A DNA stretch of 64,000 nt from Chryseobacterium ginsenosidimutans (GCF_024807225.1 NZ_JANUCO010000001.1:2852001-2916000), one strand, 5' to 3'. Shown: positions 1-9,192, counted from the first letter of the stretch. Notes: generated by a model from the letters alone, not told the origin. Made by a program: numbers and translations.

Positions 1-18
1 ATTATTAAAATAAAAAAA

Positions 19-50
19 ACGGCAAAATTACGAAGTCGTAAATTTGCCGT
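19..50 (-). terminator. Rho-independent terminator of the downstream-facing dehydrogenase
   Basis: A 15-base inverted repeat with one mismatch (ACGGCAAAATTACGA pairing with TCGTAAATTTGCCGT) is followed, read on the minus strand, by a run of T. It lies just past the stop codon of the NAD-binding dehydrogenase. Confidence 0.75.
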
Positions 51-70
51 TTCACCTTTTTTAGGTTGTT

Positions 71-916
71 TTATTTTTTAAGATAATTGATAATTCCAAT
101 CACATCATCTTTCCCGAAACCTGCATCATGAGCGGCTTGATACGTCTCAATCAAAGTGTTGGACAAAGGAAGATCTGCGCCTGCGTTTTTTGCCAGTACA
201 ATATCTTTCAACATTAGATCCAAAGCAAAGGCGGCATCATAATTATCATCGATCAACAATGGAGTTTTTACTTTTGTAGCGCCACTTCCGCTTGCGCTTT
301 CGTTGATGATTTCAAGCATATCTTTTCGCTCAATTCCCAGTTTATCAGACAATAAAATGGTTTCTGCCAATCCTTGATAAATCGTTGAAATAAAATAATT
401 AACGGATAATTTCGCAGCCAGTCCTTTTCCGTTTTCACCTAAATGTTTTACCTGTTTTCCTAATTTTTCAAAATAGGGAAGAACTCTTTCCAGATCTTTT
501 TCTTCACCACCGACCATGATTATCAAAGTCCCATCTGCAGCAGGTTTTGTACTTCCGGCAACCGGCGCATCGAGAAAAGAACCTTCTTTTATTTTAAGAG
601 CATTTGCAATTTCCTTGCTCACTTCAGGAGAAATTGTACTCATATCAACGAATAATTTCCCGGAAATATTTAATGTTAAAACTTCTTCGTAGACTGCTTT
701 TACAGCGTCATCATTGGTTAACATCGTGAAAATAACATCCGAACTTTTCACCAAATCTGAAACATTTTTATAAACGACAGAGTTTTCTTTAAAATCTTCA
801 GCTTTTTCAACCGTTCTGTTATAAACGGAAAGAGGAAATCCTGCTTTTTCTAAATTTTTCGCCATCGGATATCCCATATTTCCGAGTCCGATGAATCCTA
901 ATTTTTCTGTACTCAT
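71..916 (-). CDS. NAD(P)-dependent beta-hydroxyacid dehydrogenase (3-hydroxyisobutyrate dehydrogenase family)
   Basis: This is a 281-residue cytoplasmic dehydrogenase of the HIBADH/GarR/GLYR1 family, which oxidises or reduces small beta-hydroxy acids or semialdehydes. The N-terminal Rossmann motif GFIGLGNMGYPMAKNL (7-22) binds the dinucleotide. The family's catalytic lysine is visible as K169 in GKGLAAKLSVNYF, with N173 in the usual position, and the substrate-binding DAPVAGSTKPAADGTL segment (116-131) is intact. The length is normal for the family. A strong hairpin terminator follows it. The exact substrate cannot be told from sequence; reduction of glyoxylate or succinic semialdehyde is possible. 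The family call is secure. Confidence 0.9.
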   Translation of the reverse strand: MSTEKLGFIGLGNMGYPMAKNLEKAGFPLSVYNRTVEKAEDFKENSVVYKNVSDLVKSSDVIFTMLTNDDAVKAVYEEVLTLNISGKLFVDMSTISPEVSKEIANALKIKEGSFLDAPVAGSTKPAADGTLIIMVGGEEKDLERVLPYFEKLGKQVKHLGENGKGLAAKLSVNYFISTIYQGLAETILLSDKLGIERKDMLEIINESASGSGATKVKTPLLIDDNYDAAFALDLMLKDIVLAKNAGADLPLSNTLIETYQAAHDAGFGKDDVIGIINYLKK

Positions 917-976
917 TTTATAATTTATTAATTAAAATACGTCAAATTTATGCCTAATATTTGTACCCTGCATCAC

Positions 977-1064
977 GCAGCCCGACTTGAGCGGAAATCC
1001 TTTTGTGAGGAGGAACGACGAACAAAAGATTGGGAGCGGAAGGCGGATAAGCTGCCCAAATAAA
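977..1064 (-). repeat. Interspersed intergenic repeat, family A, copy 1
   Basis: This 88-base block in the gap between two minus-strand genes is, read on the minus strand, clearly homologous to the block at 15300-15386. Both start TTTATTTGGGCAGCTT and end CGGGCTGC, with most positions between them shared. It contains no open frame of interest, so it is a short repeat rather than a gene remnant. Confidence 0.7.
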
Positions 1065-1122
1065 TAATTTCAGACAACTTATTGCTAGATATGACGAATT
1101 TTCATTTTATTCGTTTTAAAAT

Positions 1123-2175
1123 TTACTTTATGTGACTGTAAAAATCTGGCGTAGGATTCAGTCTTTTATTTTGCCATTGATGCCAATAAGGATAAATCGG
1201 AGGAACTTCACTTGCTTTGTCCAATTTTTCAACCTGTTCGCGGGTAAGATTCCAGCCGACAGCTTCAAGGTTTTGTTTTAATTGCTCCTCGTTTCTTGCA
1301 CCAATAATAATACTGGAAACCGTAGGACGCTGCAACAGCCAGTTTAAAGCAACCTGGGCAACGTTTTTGCCCACTTCTGCAGCCACTTCTTCCAACGCAT
1401 CGATGGTGTTGTAAAAAATTTCTTCCTGAACCACCGCTTCCGGAACCGGACTTCCACCTTGTGCGATTCTGCTGTCCTGAGGAATCGGTTTATTTCTTCC
1501 GTATTTTCCGCTCAAACGTCCTGATGAAAGGGGAGACCAAACAATAGCTCCTACATTTTGGTCTAATCCGAGAGGCATCAATTCCCATTCGTATTCGCGG
1601 TTTGCTAATGAATAATAAACCTGATGAGCGATATATTTGCTCCAGCCATATTTTTCTGAAACGCCGACAGACTTCATTAAACCCCAACCTGAAAAATTGG
1701 AAGCCGCGATATAACGGACTTTTCCGCTGGTTACTAATTCGTCTAAAACCTTCAAAGTTTCTTCAACAGGCGTATTTCCGTCGAAACCGTGCATGTGATA
1801 AATGTCGATATAATCTGTTCCCAACCGTTTCAGACTTCCTTCGATCTGCTTTAAAATATGTGTCCTGGAAGAACCTTGATTCAACGGATTTTCACCAAAA
1901 GTAAAAGTTGATTTGGTTGATAAAATAAGTTTGTCCCTGGAAATTCCTTTAATGGCTTCACCCAAAACTTCTTCCGATTTTCCGTCAGAATAAATATCTG
2001 CAGTATCAAATAAGTTGACTCCCGCATCCAGACAGATATTAATCAGCTTTTTTGCTTCATCTGCCTGTGTGCTTCCCCAAGCTTTGAAGAAATCACCTTC
2101 GCCTCCAAAAGTGGCAGTTCCGAAACTTAGAACAGGAACTTGCAGCCCTGATTTACCTAAAAATCTATATTCCAT
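1123..2175 (-). CDS. Aldo/keto reductase, Kv-beta/YghZ-like
   Basis: A 350-residue NADPH-dependent aldo/keto reductase with a TIM barrel. The catalytic tetrad is visible as D57 and Y62 (FDTADIYSDG), K88 (STKST) and H129 (DIYHMHG). The C-terminal cofactor segment SSIIIGARNEEQLKQNL matches the family, as does WSPLSSGRLSGKYG in the middle. The sequence resembles the long oxidoreductase subgroup related to potassium-channel beta subunits, which reduce aldehydes and ketones. It is one of four such genes in the window. The physiological substrate is unknown. Confidence 0.92.
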   Translation of the reverse strand: MEYRFLGKSGLQVPVLSFGTATFGGEGDFFKAWGSTQADEAKKLINICLDAGVNLFDTADIYSDGKSEEVLGEAIKGISRDKLILSTKSTFTFGENPLNQGSSRTHILKQIEGSLKRLGTDYIDIYHMHGFDGNTPVEETLKVLDELVTSGKVRYIAASNFSGWGLMKSVGVSEKYGWSKYIAHQVYYSLANREYEWELMPLGLDQNVGAIVWSPLSSGRLSGKYGRNKPIPQDSRIAQGGSPVPEAVVQEEIFYNTIDALEEVAAEVGKNVAQVALNWLLQRPTVSSIIIGARNEEQLKQNLEAVGWNLTREQVEKLDKASEVPPIYPYWHQWQNKRLNPTPDFYSHIK

Positions 2176-2263
2176 ATTTATTGTTATTAATTGATGTATT
2201 TTCGTTTATTATTATTGACTTTTCAGCTTTTTCATGAATTCCATGATGGCAGGTCTTAATTCT

Positions 2264-2503
2264 TCAAACCAAAGGATGTTGTTTGTTTTTGAGCATTACT
2301 TCTGTAAAAAGTTTTAAACCTAAAGCAAATTCGTGCGCCGTTTGTTCATTGTCAAAAACATTTTTAGCTTTAATTACATCAAAGATCTGAAATAAATCGT
2401 CATGATTTTCAAAATCAAATGTTAAGTTTTTTCCACCATCAGAACCGTCTTTTAAAGATAATTCTTTAAGTTCAATCTGGTATTTATTGCTTCTTTTTTC
2501 CAT
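2264..2503 (-). CDS. Small DUF3861-like protein
   Basis: A 79-residue acidic, soluble protein starting MEKRSNKYQIELKELSLKDG. It lies between two aldo/keto reductase genes on the same strand, with 9 bases to the upstream one. The pattern of a short beta-rich N-terminus, a central FENHDDLFQIFDVI segment and a helical C-terminus with FALGLKLFTEVML resembles the DUF3861 family, which I recognise only from memory. No signal peptide, membrane segment or catalytic motif is visible. The tight spacing suggests co-transcription with the reductases. Function is unknown. Confidence 0.7.
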   Translation of the reverse strand: MEKRSNKYQIELKELSLKDGSDGGKNLTFDFENHDDLFQIFDVIKAKNVFDNEQTAHEFALGLKLFTEVMLKNKQHPLV

Positions 2504-2512
2504 GATTTTAAA

Positions 2513-3496
2513 CTAAAAATTATTAACCAATTCGTCAATTTTAGTTAATTCTTCCTTACTTAACTTAATCTCAATCGCTTTTGCATTCTGAACCGCCTGA
2601 TCAGCATTTCTCGCACCCGCCAAAGCAATGGTAATTCCTGGTCTTTCAAGCGTCCAACGAAGAACCAATTGCCCTAAAGTCGCCTTATGTTCATCCGCAA
2701 TCGGCTTGATTTTATCTAAAAGCTGATTTGTTTTTTCAATAAATTCCGGCTGAAAATGTTTGTGACCTGCTCTGTGATCTCCATCTTGAAATTTATATCC
2801 ATTGTATATTTTCCCTGTTAAAAGACCTCTTTCCAACGGACTGTAAGCTAAAATTGATTTATTATTTTCAATGCAATAAGGAAGCGTTTCGTCCTCAATT
2901 CCACGGTTTACCATACTGAAAGGAATTTGGTTTGAAACCAATTTTAAAGTCTTTTCCGCTTCTGCCATTTGCTGAGCATCATAATTACAAACACCTGCAA
3001 AACGAACTTTTCCCTGTTCGATCAACCTTGAAACGGCTTCAAAAGTTTCATCGATCGGAGTGGTAGAATCCGGCCAGTGAATCTGATACAAATCGATATA
3101 ATCTGTTCCTAATCTCTTTAAACTTTGCTCGCATTCGTAAATAATACTTTCTTTACCCGCATATTTGTAAACGTCAATCGCATCACCGTTATTTTTAAAA
3201 CTGTTAAATCCAAAATCACCTTTCGCAAGATCCCATCTCATGCCGAATTTCGTCAAGATCTGAACTTTATCACGGGAAAGACCTTTTATCGCTTCACCTA
3301 CAATTTCTTCACTCGTTCCCTGTCCATAAATTGGAGCGGTGTCGATTGAAGTTACCCCAACATCATAAGACGCTTTTATGGCTTCAATAGCTTCATTTCT
3401 ATCCGTACTTCCCCACATCCAGCCTCCTGCAGCCCAAGCTCCAAAGGTGATTGCTGAAATTTCAAGTTCGCTATTTCCTAATTTTCTGTATTCCAT
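2513..3496 (-). CDS. Aldo/keto reductase
   Basis: A 327-residue NADPH-dependent oxidoreductase. The tetrad is D52 and Y57 (IDTAPIYGQG), K83 (LTKFG) and H140 (DLYQIHWPD). The C-terminal ITIALAGARNADQAVQNAKA segment is the usual cofactor phosphate-binding region. The length is typical. The divergent neighbour upstream is an AraC regulator, with a gap of about 140 bases between the two starts, so that regulator may control this gene. That is an inference from gene arrangement only. The substrate is unknown. Confidence 0.92.
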   Translation of the reverse strand: MEYRKLGNSELEISAITFGAWAAGGWMWGSTDRNEAIEAIKASYDVGVTSIDTAPIYGQGTSEEIVGEAIKGLSRDKVQILTKFGMRWDLAKGDFGFNSFKNNGDAIDVYKYAGKESIIYECEQSLKRLGTDYIDLYQIHWPDSTTPIDETFEAVSRLIEQGKVRFAGVCNYDAQQMAEAEKTLKLVSNQIPFSMVNRGIEDETLPYCIENNKSILAYSPLERGLLTGKIYNGYKFQDGDHRAGHKHFQPEFIEKTNQLLDKIKPIADEHKATLGQLVLRWTLERPGITIALAGARNADQAVQNAKAIEIKLSKEELTKIDELVNNF

Positions 3497-3638
3497 ATTT
3501 TTAATAATGATTTTTTATGAATGAAAAATTTTAACCTTAAATTTTATTTTAATTAATTTTTTAAAGTCTATACAAATTTTGTTAAAAAAAACCGTTTTAA
3601 GGTTGTATAAATCGTTTAACAAATTGCAATTTTATGAC

Positions 3639-4478
3639 ATGAAACGAAAACAGTTTGAACTTTTAGAAGTTGATTCTTTTGAAGCCATCACCTATCCTTT
3701 TCCACGGCATAGTCATACGTATTACGAACTGGTTTATATCGTTAAAGGTTTGGGAAATCATCTTATCAATAAAATCATTACTCCTTATAAATCAGGTGAT
3801 CTATTTCTGATTTCTCCCGATGACGAGCATTTTTTCGATATTAAAAAATCAACAAAATTCAGCTTTATTAAATTTAATGACGGCTATTTTGAAAGCAATA
3901 AACATCTTGTTCCCGATAATCTGATTATGGCTTCACCAACCGATATTATGCGAAATTCTCATCTTAAGGAAGAAAAACTGATCTTCGACGAGCCTTGCAG
4001 AACAATTCTCAGAAAGACCGTAGAAAACATTTTTGATTATAATCAATTTCATAAAATCTCGGATTCGCCTATTGTATTCTTCCAGATTTTGTCAATTTTT
4101 GGGTTAATTCGTGAAGCTTCGGTGAAAATGAACCTCAGAATCGATAACGGAAGTCCAAAAAAGGATGATCTCATTACTTATATTCACCAAAATATTTACA
4201 GCCCCGAAAGGATTCGAATACAGACTGTTTCGGAACATTTTAGTATTTCAAAAACCTATTTCAGTTCTTATTTTAAAAGAAATTTTGATGTTTCTTACCG
4301 GAAATATATTACCGATTATAAATTAAAATTAATTGAACGAAGAATCCAGTCCGGACAAATGACGATGAAGCAAATTGCTTTTGAATTCGGCTTTACGGAT
4401 GAAAGTCATTTGACGAATTATTTCAAAAAACAGATGAAAATAAACCCTTCTGATTATAAATTTCAATATAATCTATGA
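3639..4478 (+). CDS. AraC family transcriptional regulator with cupin sensor domain
   Basis: A cytoplasmic DNA-binding regulator of about 279 residues. The N-terminal part (PFPRHSHTYYELVYIVKG, GDLFLISPDDEH) is the cupin-type ligand-binding fold of the AraC_binding group. The last 100 residues hold two helix-turn-helix motifs, with the typical AraC signature IAFEFGFTDESHLTNYFKK near the end. I place the start at the ATG giving MKRKQFELLEVDSF; a TTG 60 bases upstream would add an unconvincing extension. It is divergent from the aldo/keto reductase and may regulate it. The ligand is unknown. Confidence 0.9.
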   Translation: MKRKQFELLEVDSFEAITYPFPRHSHTYYELVYIVKGLGNHLINKIITPYKSGDLFLISPDDEHFFDIKKSTKFSFIKFNDGYFESNKHLVPDNLIMASPTDIMRNSHLKEEKLIFDEPCRTILRKTVENIFDYNQFHKISDSPIVFFQILSIFGLIREASVKMNLRIDNGSPKKDDLITYIHQNIYSPERIRIQTVSEHFSISKTYFSSYFKRNFDVSYRKYITDYKLKLIERRIQSGQMTMKQIAFEFGFTDESHLTNYFKKQMKINPSDYKFQYNL

Positions 4479-4508
4479 TTTTGAACTTGATTAAACTTTA
4501 TTTTGATA

Positions 4509-4659
4509 GTTGGAAATCGCAAAGGCGCAAAATAATATTTACAGCAATGTTTTTAAGGCGCAAGGATTTTATCGTAGATAAAACTTCTACCATCTTATCT
4601 TGAAAATCTTTTGTCACACTGAGTCTGCGAAGTATTTTTGCATCTTTGCGATTTCCAAC
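4509..4659. repeat. MITE-like interspersed repeat, family B, copy 1
   Basis: The element is bounded by perfect 16-base inverted ends (GTTGGAAATCGCAAAG and its complement) and has internal segments shared with the copy at 35921-36085, including the TTTAAGGCGCAAGGATTTTATCG stretch in part. A 60-residue open frame spans it on the minus strand but is low-quality and is explained by the repeat. Confidence 0.7.
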
Positions 4660-4783
4660 AAAAAAGCTATAAATTTTCAATAAAAGTTTAATTAAATTTT
4701 AAAATTAAACGGTAAAACTAAATTTCTTTTTCCACAACTTTTACAATTGATAAAACTTACGGAAATTTGCAAAAAATAAATAA

Positions 4784-5410
4784 ATGAAGGTAATAGATAT
4801 TGAAAGCTGGAACAGAAAGGAACATTTTGAATTTTTTTCAAAGATGAAAAGTCCATTTTTCGGATTTACAACGGAAGTAGACTGTACAAAAGCTTATGAT
4901 AAAGCTAAAGAAGAAGGTAAGTCTTTCTATGCTGTTTATCTTTATAAATCAATGGTTGCCATTAATACAGTGGATGAATTAAAGCTCAGAATTGTCGACG
5001 GAAAAGTGATTTTGTATGATGAAGTACACGTTGGAGGAACCATTGGAAGATCTGACGGAACATTTGGGTTTTCATTTTTTCATTATTCTGAAAATTTCGA
5101 AACTTTTAATGAGGAATTACAAAAAGAAATACAATCTGTACAAAATTCAACGGGATTGGGAATTAGCAATGATGTTTTGCCGATCAATCATATTAGACAT
5201 ACGACAATTCCTTGGAATTCATTTACAACTATTTTACATCCAACGAATTTTGATCCGAAAGAATGTATTCCTAAGATAGCATTCGGAAAATTCAGTATTC
5301 GTGAAGGGAGAAAGTATCTTCCGGTTTCTATTGAAGCTCATCACGGTTTGGCAGACGGAATTCATTTGGCAAGATATGTTGAAGAATTTCAAAAGCAGCT
5401 TGATAAATAA
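4784..5410 (+). CDS. Chloramphenicol acetyltransferase-like protein (CatA fold)
   Basis: A 208-residue protein of the trimeric CAT family, which transfers acetyl from acetyl-CoA to a hydroxyl group. The active-site motif HHxxxDG is present as HHGLADG (186-192), where the second histidine is the general base. The IPWNSFTTILHP segment and the overall length (CAT enzymes are about 210-220 residues) also fit. Many chromosomal members have no proven chloramphenicol activity, so resistance is not established by sequence alone. It stands alone and is followed by a hairpin terminator. Confidence 0.85.
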   Translation: MKVIDIESWNRKEHFEFFSKMKSPFFGFTTEVDCTKAYDKAKEEGKSFYAVYLYKSMVAINTVDELKLRIVDGKVILYDEVHVGGTIGRSDGTFGFSFFHYSENFETFNEELQKEIQSVQNSTGLGISNDVLPINHIRHTTIPWNSFTTILHPTNFDPKECIPKIAFGKFSIREGRKYLPVSIEAHHGLADGIHLARYVEEFQKQLDK

Positions 5411-5447
5411 TTGAAATTTAGTACAAATTCCAACTTATAAAACAATT

Positions 5448-5477
5448 AACCATAGTCTTTAAAGCTGTGGTTTTTTT
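5448..5477 (+). terminator. Terminator after the CAT-like gene
   Basis: AACCATAG and CTGTGGTT pair with one G-T mismatch around a short loop and are followed by seven T. Confidence 0.7.
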
Positions 5478-5925
5478 GTGTATTTAAATATTGTACTTTT
5501 TTACGCAGAAATAACCCATTTTTCTAAAATCTACTGATTACGATCATAAAAAATAAGCCCAAAAACAGGTAGATTTGACCTATGATCGCTGAAAATATCT
5601 GAAAGGTTGGATTTAAAATGAAAAATTGAGTTCCAAAAAACGAACGTGGTATGTATGTGGTATTTCAATTCAGGAAAATTTTAATCATTTTTTCTTTCTT
5701 TGTCTTTATCTAAAATTATTATCACCTGTTTTTGTGATATTTTTTTAATCTTAAATCCAAAAAACAAGAAAAAGCGTAAATAGTTAGATATTTTCAAAAT
5801 AGTAAAAACAAAAACTTCAAAATATAGAGTTTCTAAAACCCGGAAATTGAAGTATAGTGCGAGAGAGGTATAATGCTGGAGCTTATCAGAGAGCAACAGA
5901 AATTAGTAGAGATGAGAAAAAAATT
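5478..5925. other. Intergenic region with possible gene remnant
   Basis: No complete gene is visible here. It holds one copy of a 19-base sequence shared with 38089-38107 (TGATTACGATCATAAAAAA at 5535-5553). Just before the HTH gene a short frame encodes MLELIREQQKLVEMRKKL, coiled-coil in character, in a different reading frame. This may be decayed upstream sequence of a longer regulator. Confidence 0.4.
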
Positions 5926-6267
5926 ATGAGAAACGAAAAAACTGAATTCAATTTAGAAGATTTAAACCAAAAAATTTTTGTACAAGACGAGATTTTAGCA
6001 TTAGCAAAAGAAAATTCTCCTCGTCTGCTGAATAAGTTCAGATTGGTCGAACCAGATTTTTTCAACAAACTATCTGCAATTCAGCCGAATCTTAAGAATT
6101 CTGAACTGATTTTCTGTATTTATTTAAAGCTTAATTTAACGACCAAAGAAATCGCAACGTATACGTTTGTAACGCCAAAAGCCATTCAAAACAGAAAGAA
6201 CAGGCTTAGAAAAAAGCTGAATATTGCATCAGAAGTCGATATTTATAAGTGGTTTAATGATCTTTAA
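5926..6267 (+). CDS. Helix-turn-helix regulator, LuxR-like C-terminal domain only
   Basis: A DNA-binding protein of about 113 residues. The segment LKNSELIFCIYLKLNLTTKEIATYTFVTPKAIQNRKNRLRKKLNI in part matches the LuxR/GerE-like helix-turn-helix found at the C-terminus of flavobacterial TPR regulators, where it follows TPR, membrane and coiled-coil parts. Here those parts are missing. I prefer the ATG giving MRNEKTEFNLEDL; a GTG 69 bases upstream would add a poor-quality extension. It may be a real stand-alone regulator or the tail of a broken gene. The call of an HTH domain is firm; the function is not. Confidence 0.7.
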   Translation: MRNEKTEFNLEDLNQKIFVQDEILALAKENSPRLLNKFRLVEPDFFNKLSAIQPNLKNSELIFCIYLKLNLTTKEIATYTFVTPKAIQNRKNRLRKKLNIASEVDIYKWFNDL

Positions 6268-6274
6268 ACCATTT

Positions 6275-7006
6275 TTATAATTCTAAAATAGCTTTGTCGA
6301 GATCGTGGTATAATAATATTTTCCAATGATTTTCTATGGCTTCCTCTTGCCATTTTATTCTTAATTCCATCGCTTTTTTGCCGTCAAAATCACTTTTATA
6401 AGCCAAATGATATTTTAAATACGATTCCTGCGGAAGATCATCGGCTCCGTAAAAAACGGTTTCATTATTTTCCTTGATCCAGAAAACCTGCATAAAAGGA
6501 GTGTGTCCACCGACTACTTCAAAGGAGATTTCATCGGAAATATTTCCCTTGTCATCATCCATCCAGACAATATTATCCAATTCAATCAGCTTTTCCAGCG
6601 TATCAAAATCGAACGAATGACTCTCCTGATTTTCCATTGCAAAATCCAGTTCCCGCTTTTGAATATAAATTTCCGCATTTGGGAAAGTAGCTTCAAAGCC
6701 TTTTTCAGTGCGCGTTATCGTAGTTTCTATATGATCTTTGTGAAGATGTGAAAGTAATACTTTGGTTATTTGATTTGGGTTAATATTTTCCTTTTCCAGC
6801 AATTCGGAAATTACCGTTTTTCCGCTCTCATTTTTCCATCCGATTCCGGCGTCCAAAATAATGATATCCTTTTCTGTAATAATCAAAAAAGGGGTGACAG
6901 ACATTTTAATTCCTTTAATTGTATCAAAATTTTCTTCTGTTAATAAAGTAAAGTCCTTTGTCGTATTGGTAGAAAAATTTCCTTCTTTTAGTGGTATAAT
7001 TTTCAT
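6275..7006 (-). CDS. MBL-fold metallo-hydrolase
   Basis: A 243-residue cytoplasmic metallo-beta-lactamase-fold hydrolase. The zinc-binding motif HxHxDH is visible as HLHKDH (87-92), and VVGGHTPFMQVF and FYGADDLP supply the later histidine and aspartate ligands. The family includes lactonases and related esterases, and the substrate cannot be assigned. I choose the ATG giving MKIIPLKEGNFS; an upstream ATG would add 18 residues that do not look like part of the fold. It converges with the HTH gene across an 8-base gap and is divergent from the MFS gene. Confidence 0.85.
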   Translation of the reverse strand: MKIIPLKEGNFSTNTTKDFTLLTEENFDTIKGIKMSVTPFLIITEKDIIILDAGIGWKNESGKTVISELLEKENINPNQITKVLLSHLHKDHIETTITRTEKGFEATFPNAEIYIQKRELDFAMENQESHSFDFDTLEKLIELDNIVWMDDDKGNISDEISFEVVGGHTPFMQVFWIKENNETVFYGADDLPQESYLKYHLAYKSDFDGKKAMELRIKWQEEAIENHWKILLYHDLDKAILEL

Positions 7007-7111
7007 ACTGCAAAGTTCCTCATTATTTCTAAATCTGTAAAGCGTTTTTTTTCGATACAAATCATTGTTAAAACCGATGAAATCATAATTAACGCTTAAT
7101 CTTAAAATAAG

Positions 7112-7119
7112 TATTTTTG
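7112..7119 (+). promoter_or_regulatory. Bacteroidota -7 promoter element for the MFS gene
   Basis: TATTTTTG matches TAnnTTTG exactly, 38 bases before the start codon. A -33 TTTG is not clear. Confidence 0.5.
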
Positions 7120-7156
7120 CATTACAAAATTCAAAAAAACCTTAAACAAAGTTTAT

Positions 7157-8341
7157 ATGCAGTTGAATTCTACCAGCGGTATTTCACGTACTGTCATTTG
7201 GTTGATGTCCGTTATTTCAGGACTTGTCGTGGCAAACAATTATTACAACCAGCCTTTGTTGGCACTTATTTCAGACGATTTACACGTTCCGGAAAGTGCA
7301 GCAAGCAAAATTTCCGTTCTCACGCAATTGGGTTATGCAGCGGGATTATTGTTAATCGTTCCTCTAGGAGATAAATTTTTACGTAAAAAATTGATTTTAA
7401 TTGACTTAGTTCTGGTTTTTGCGGCTTTATTATGGATGACTTTCGCTCAGGAATTATGGATGTTATATGTCGCAAGTTTATTAATCGGCGTAACTTCCGT
7501 TATTCCGCAATTATTCATTCCTATCGCTGCAGAATTATCGTCTGACAAAGAAAAATCTTCAAATATCGGAACCGTAATGTCGGGTTTATTACTCGGAATT
7601 CTTTTATCAAGGTTTGTTGGCGGAATTGTTGGTGAAATGTGGGGTTGGAGAGCCATGTTCGGAATTGCCGCAGGAATGATGATCTTGGTCTGGCTCGCCG
7701 TCTACAAAATGCTCCCGGAATTACAGCCCAATTTCAAAGGAACGTACAGAGAATTAATGAAATCCGTATTTCATCTCGCAAAAACTCAGCCTGTCTTGCG
7801 ATTGGCTTCCTTTCGTGGTGCAATGGCTTTCGGGTCGATGTGCGCTTTGTTTACAACTTTGGTTTTTCACATGGAAAAACCTCCTTTTAACGCGGGTTCA
7901 TCGGTTGTCGGAAGTTTTGGTTTGGCAGGAGCTGTCGGAGCTTTAGCTGCTGCAAAGGTGGGAAAACTGCAACAAATTTTAGACTTAAACAGAATTATCT
8001 TTTATTCATTATTGGTTGTTTTGGGAAGTTGGGCATTTACGTATTTTGCAGGAGCCACGTATTGGGGACTGATCGTGGGAGTAATTTTGGTTGATTTGGG
8101 TGTACAATCGAGCCATATTATGAATCAGACGAATTATTTTTTAATCAAATCCAACGCAGTCAACAGATTGAATACGGTGTACATGGTTTCCTATTTTATC
8201 GGCGGTTCTTTGGGAACTTGGACGGCTTCTCTCGCATGGCAATATGCACAGTGGAGTGGCGTTTGTTTCGTAGGCGCAACGATGGCGGTTCTGGCTTTAA
8301 TTGCGCATTTACTATTCAGTAATAGGATAAAATTAGCTTAA
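7157..8341 (+). CDS. MFS transporter
   Basis: A 394-residue inner-membrane transporter with about 12 hydrophobic segments, of the size of drug:H+ antiporters and sugar efflux proteins of the major facilitator superfamily. The loop after helix 2 reads GDKFLRKKLI, a form of the family's GxLaDrxGrr motif, and the N-terminal NNYYNQPLLALISDDLHV segment is typical of the YfiS/AraJ-like group. The gene stands between a divergent MBL hydrolase and a FrnE-like gene on the same strand 55 bases on. Export of a small molecule is likely; the substrate is unknown. Confidence 0.88.
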   Translation: MQLNSTSGISRTVIWLMSVISGLVVANNYYNQPLLALISDDLHVPESAASKISVLTQLGYAAGLLLIVPLGDKFLRKKLILIDLVLVFAALLWMTFAQELWMLYVASLLIGVTSVIPQLFIPIAAELSSDKEKSSNIGTVMSGLLLGILLSRFVGGIVGEMWGWRAMFGIAAGMMILVWLAVYKMLPELQPNFKGTYRELMKSVFHLAKTQPVLRLASFRGAMAFGSMCALFTTLVFHMEKPPFNAGSSVVGSFGLAGAVGALAAAKVGKLQQILDLNRIIFYSLLVVLGSWAFTYFAGATYWGLIVGVILVDLGVQSSHIMNQTNYFLIKSNAVNRLNTVYMVSYFIGGSLGTWTASLAWQYAQWSGVCFVGATMAVLALIAHLLFSNRIKLA

Positions 8342-8396
8342 GATTAAAAAAGAAAAATTTTAACTTAAAACATAATTTCAATTAAAATAAATTAAA

Positions 8397-9095
8397 ATGA
8401 AAATAGAAATCTGGTCGGATGTGATGTGTCCGTTTTGCTATATCGGGAAAAATAATTTTGAACAGGCGTTGGAAAAATTGCCTTTCAAAGATGAAGTGGA
8501 AGTAGAGTGGAAAAGTTTCCAGCTTGATCCGATGTTAGATCCAAAAGAAGTAAAAAGTACTTTTGAATATTTTAAAGAAAAGAAAGGTTTTCCGGAAGCT
8601 CAGGCTCAGCAAATGATTGGTCAGGTTTCCCAAATGGGAAAAGGTGCGGGAATTGATTTTAATTTTGAAAAAGCATTAATTACCAATACTTTTTCAGCTC
8701 ATAAATTATTGCATTTAGCTAAAAAATATAACAAAGCAAGCGAAATGGAAGAAGCGCTTTTTATCGCTCATTTCATTGACGGAAAGAATGTTGGAGATTT
8801 TGAAACGCTGATTTCTCTTGCCGATTCTTTAGGTATTGATACAAACGAAGCTAAAAATACTTTAACGTCTGAAGAGTTTGATTATGACGTAAATCAAGAC
8901 ATTCTGGAAGGAAGAAATAACGGCGTAACCGGAGTTCCTTTTTTCATTCTGAATGGAAAATATGCGGTTTCAGGAGCGCAACCTGTTGAACTTTTTGCAA
9001 ATGCCCTTCAACAAACGTACGACGAAACAGTTTCTCCTTTAAAAAATCTTTCAAACGGAGAAAATTCTTGTGATACAGACGGTTGCAGCATTTAA
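8397..9095 (+). CDS. DsbA family oxidoreductase, FrnE-like
   Basis: A 232-residue thioredoxin-fold protein with no signal peptide, so probably cytoplasmic. The redox motif is C11-P-F-C14 in SDVMCPFCYIGKNNFEQAL, typical of the FrnE branch of DsbA-like proteins. The cis-proline segment GVTGVPFFILNGKYAVSGAQ is present. The C-terminus carries two more cysteines (NSCDTDGCSI), which could form a second redox pair, as described for Deinococcus FrnE. The physiological role is probably thiol-disulfide exchange. A short hairpin terminator follows. Confidence 0.88.
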   Translation: MKIEIWSDVMCPFCYIGKNNFEQALEKLPFKDEVEVEWKSFQLDPMLDPKEVKSTFEYFKEKKGFPEAQAQQMIGQVSQMGKGAGIDFNFEKALITNTFSAHKLLHLAKKYNKASEMEEALFIAHFIDGKNVGDFETLISLADSLGIDTNEAKNTLTSEEFDYDVNQDILEGRNNGVTGVPFFILNGKYAVSGAQPVELFANALQQTYDETVSPLKNLSNGENSCDTDGCSI

Positions 9096-9117
9096 TCTCA
9101 ACTTTATAAAATACATG

Positions 9118-9143
9118 AAATCCTCAAAATTTGAGGATTTTTT
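9118..9143 (+). terminator. Terminator after the FrnE-like gene
   Basis: AAATCCTCAAA and TTTGAGGATTT form a hairpin followed by T residues. Confidence 0.7.
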
Positions 9144-9192
9144 ACTTTCTTCTTTATTTGTTTTTAAACTTCAATTATTACGTACAATTTTC

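Noticed and set aside
4498..4680. A 60-residue open frame on the minus strand
   Set aside because: It spans a repeat element with inverted ends and has no protein-like composition or start signal.
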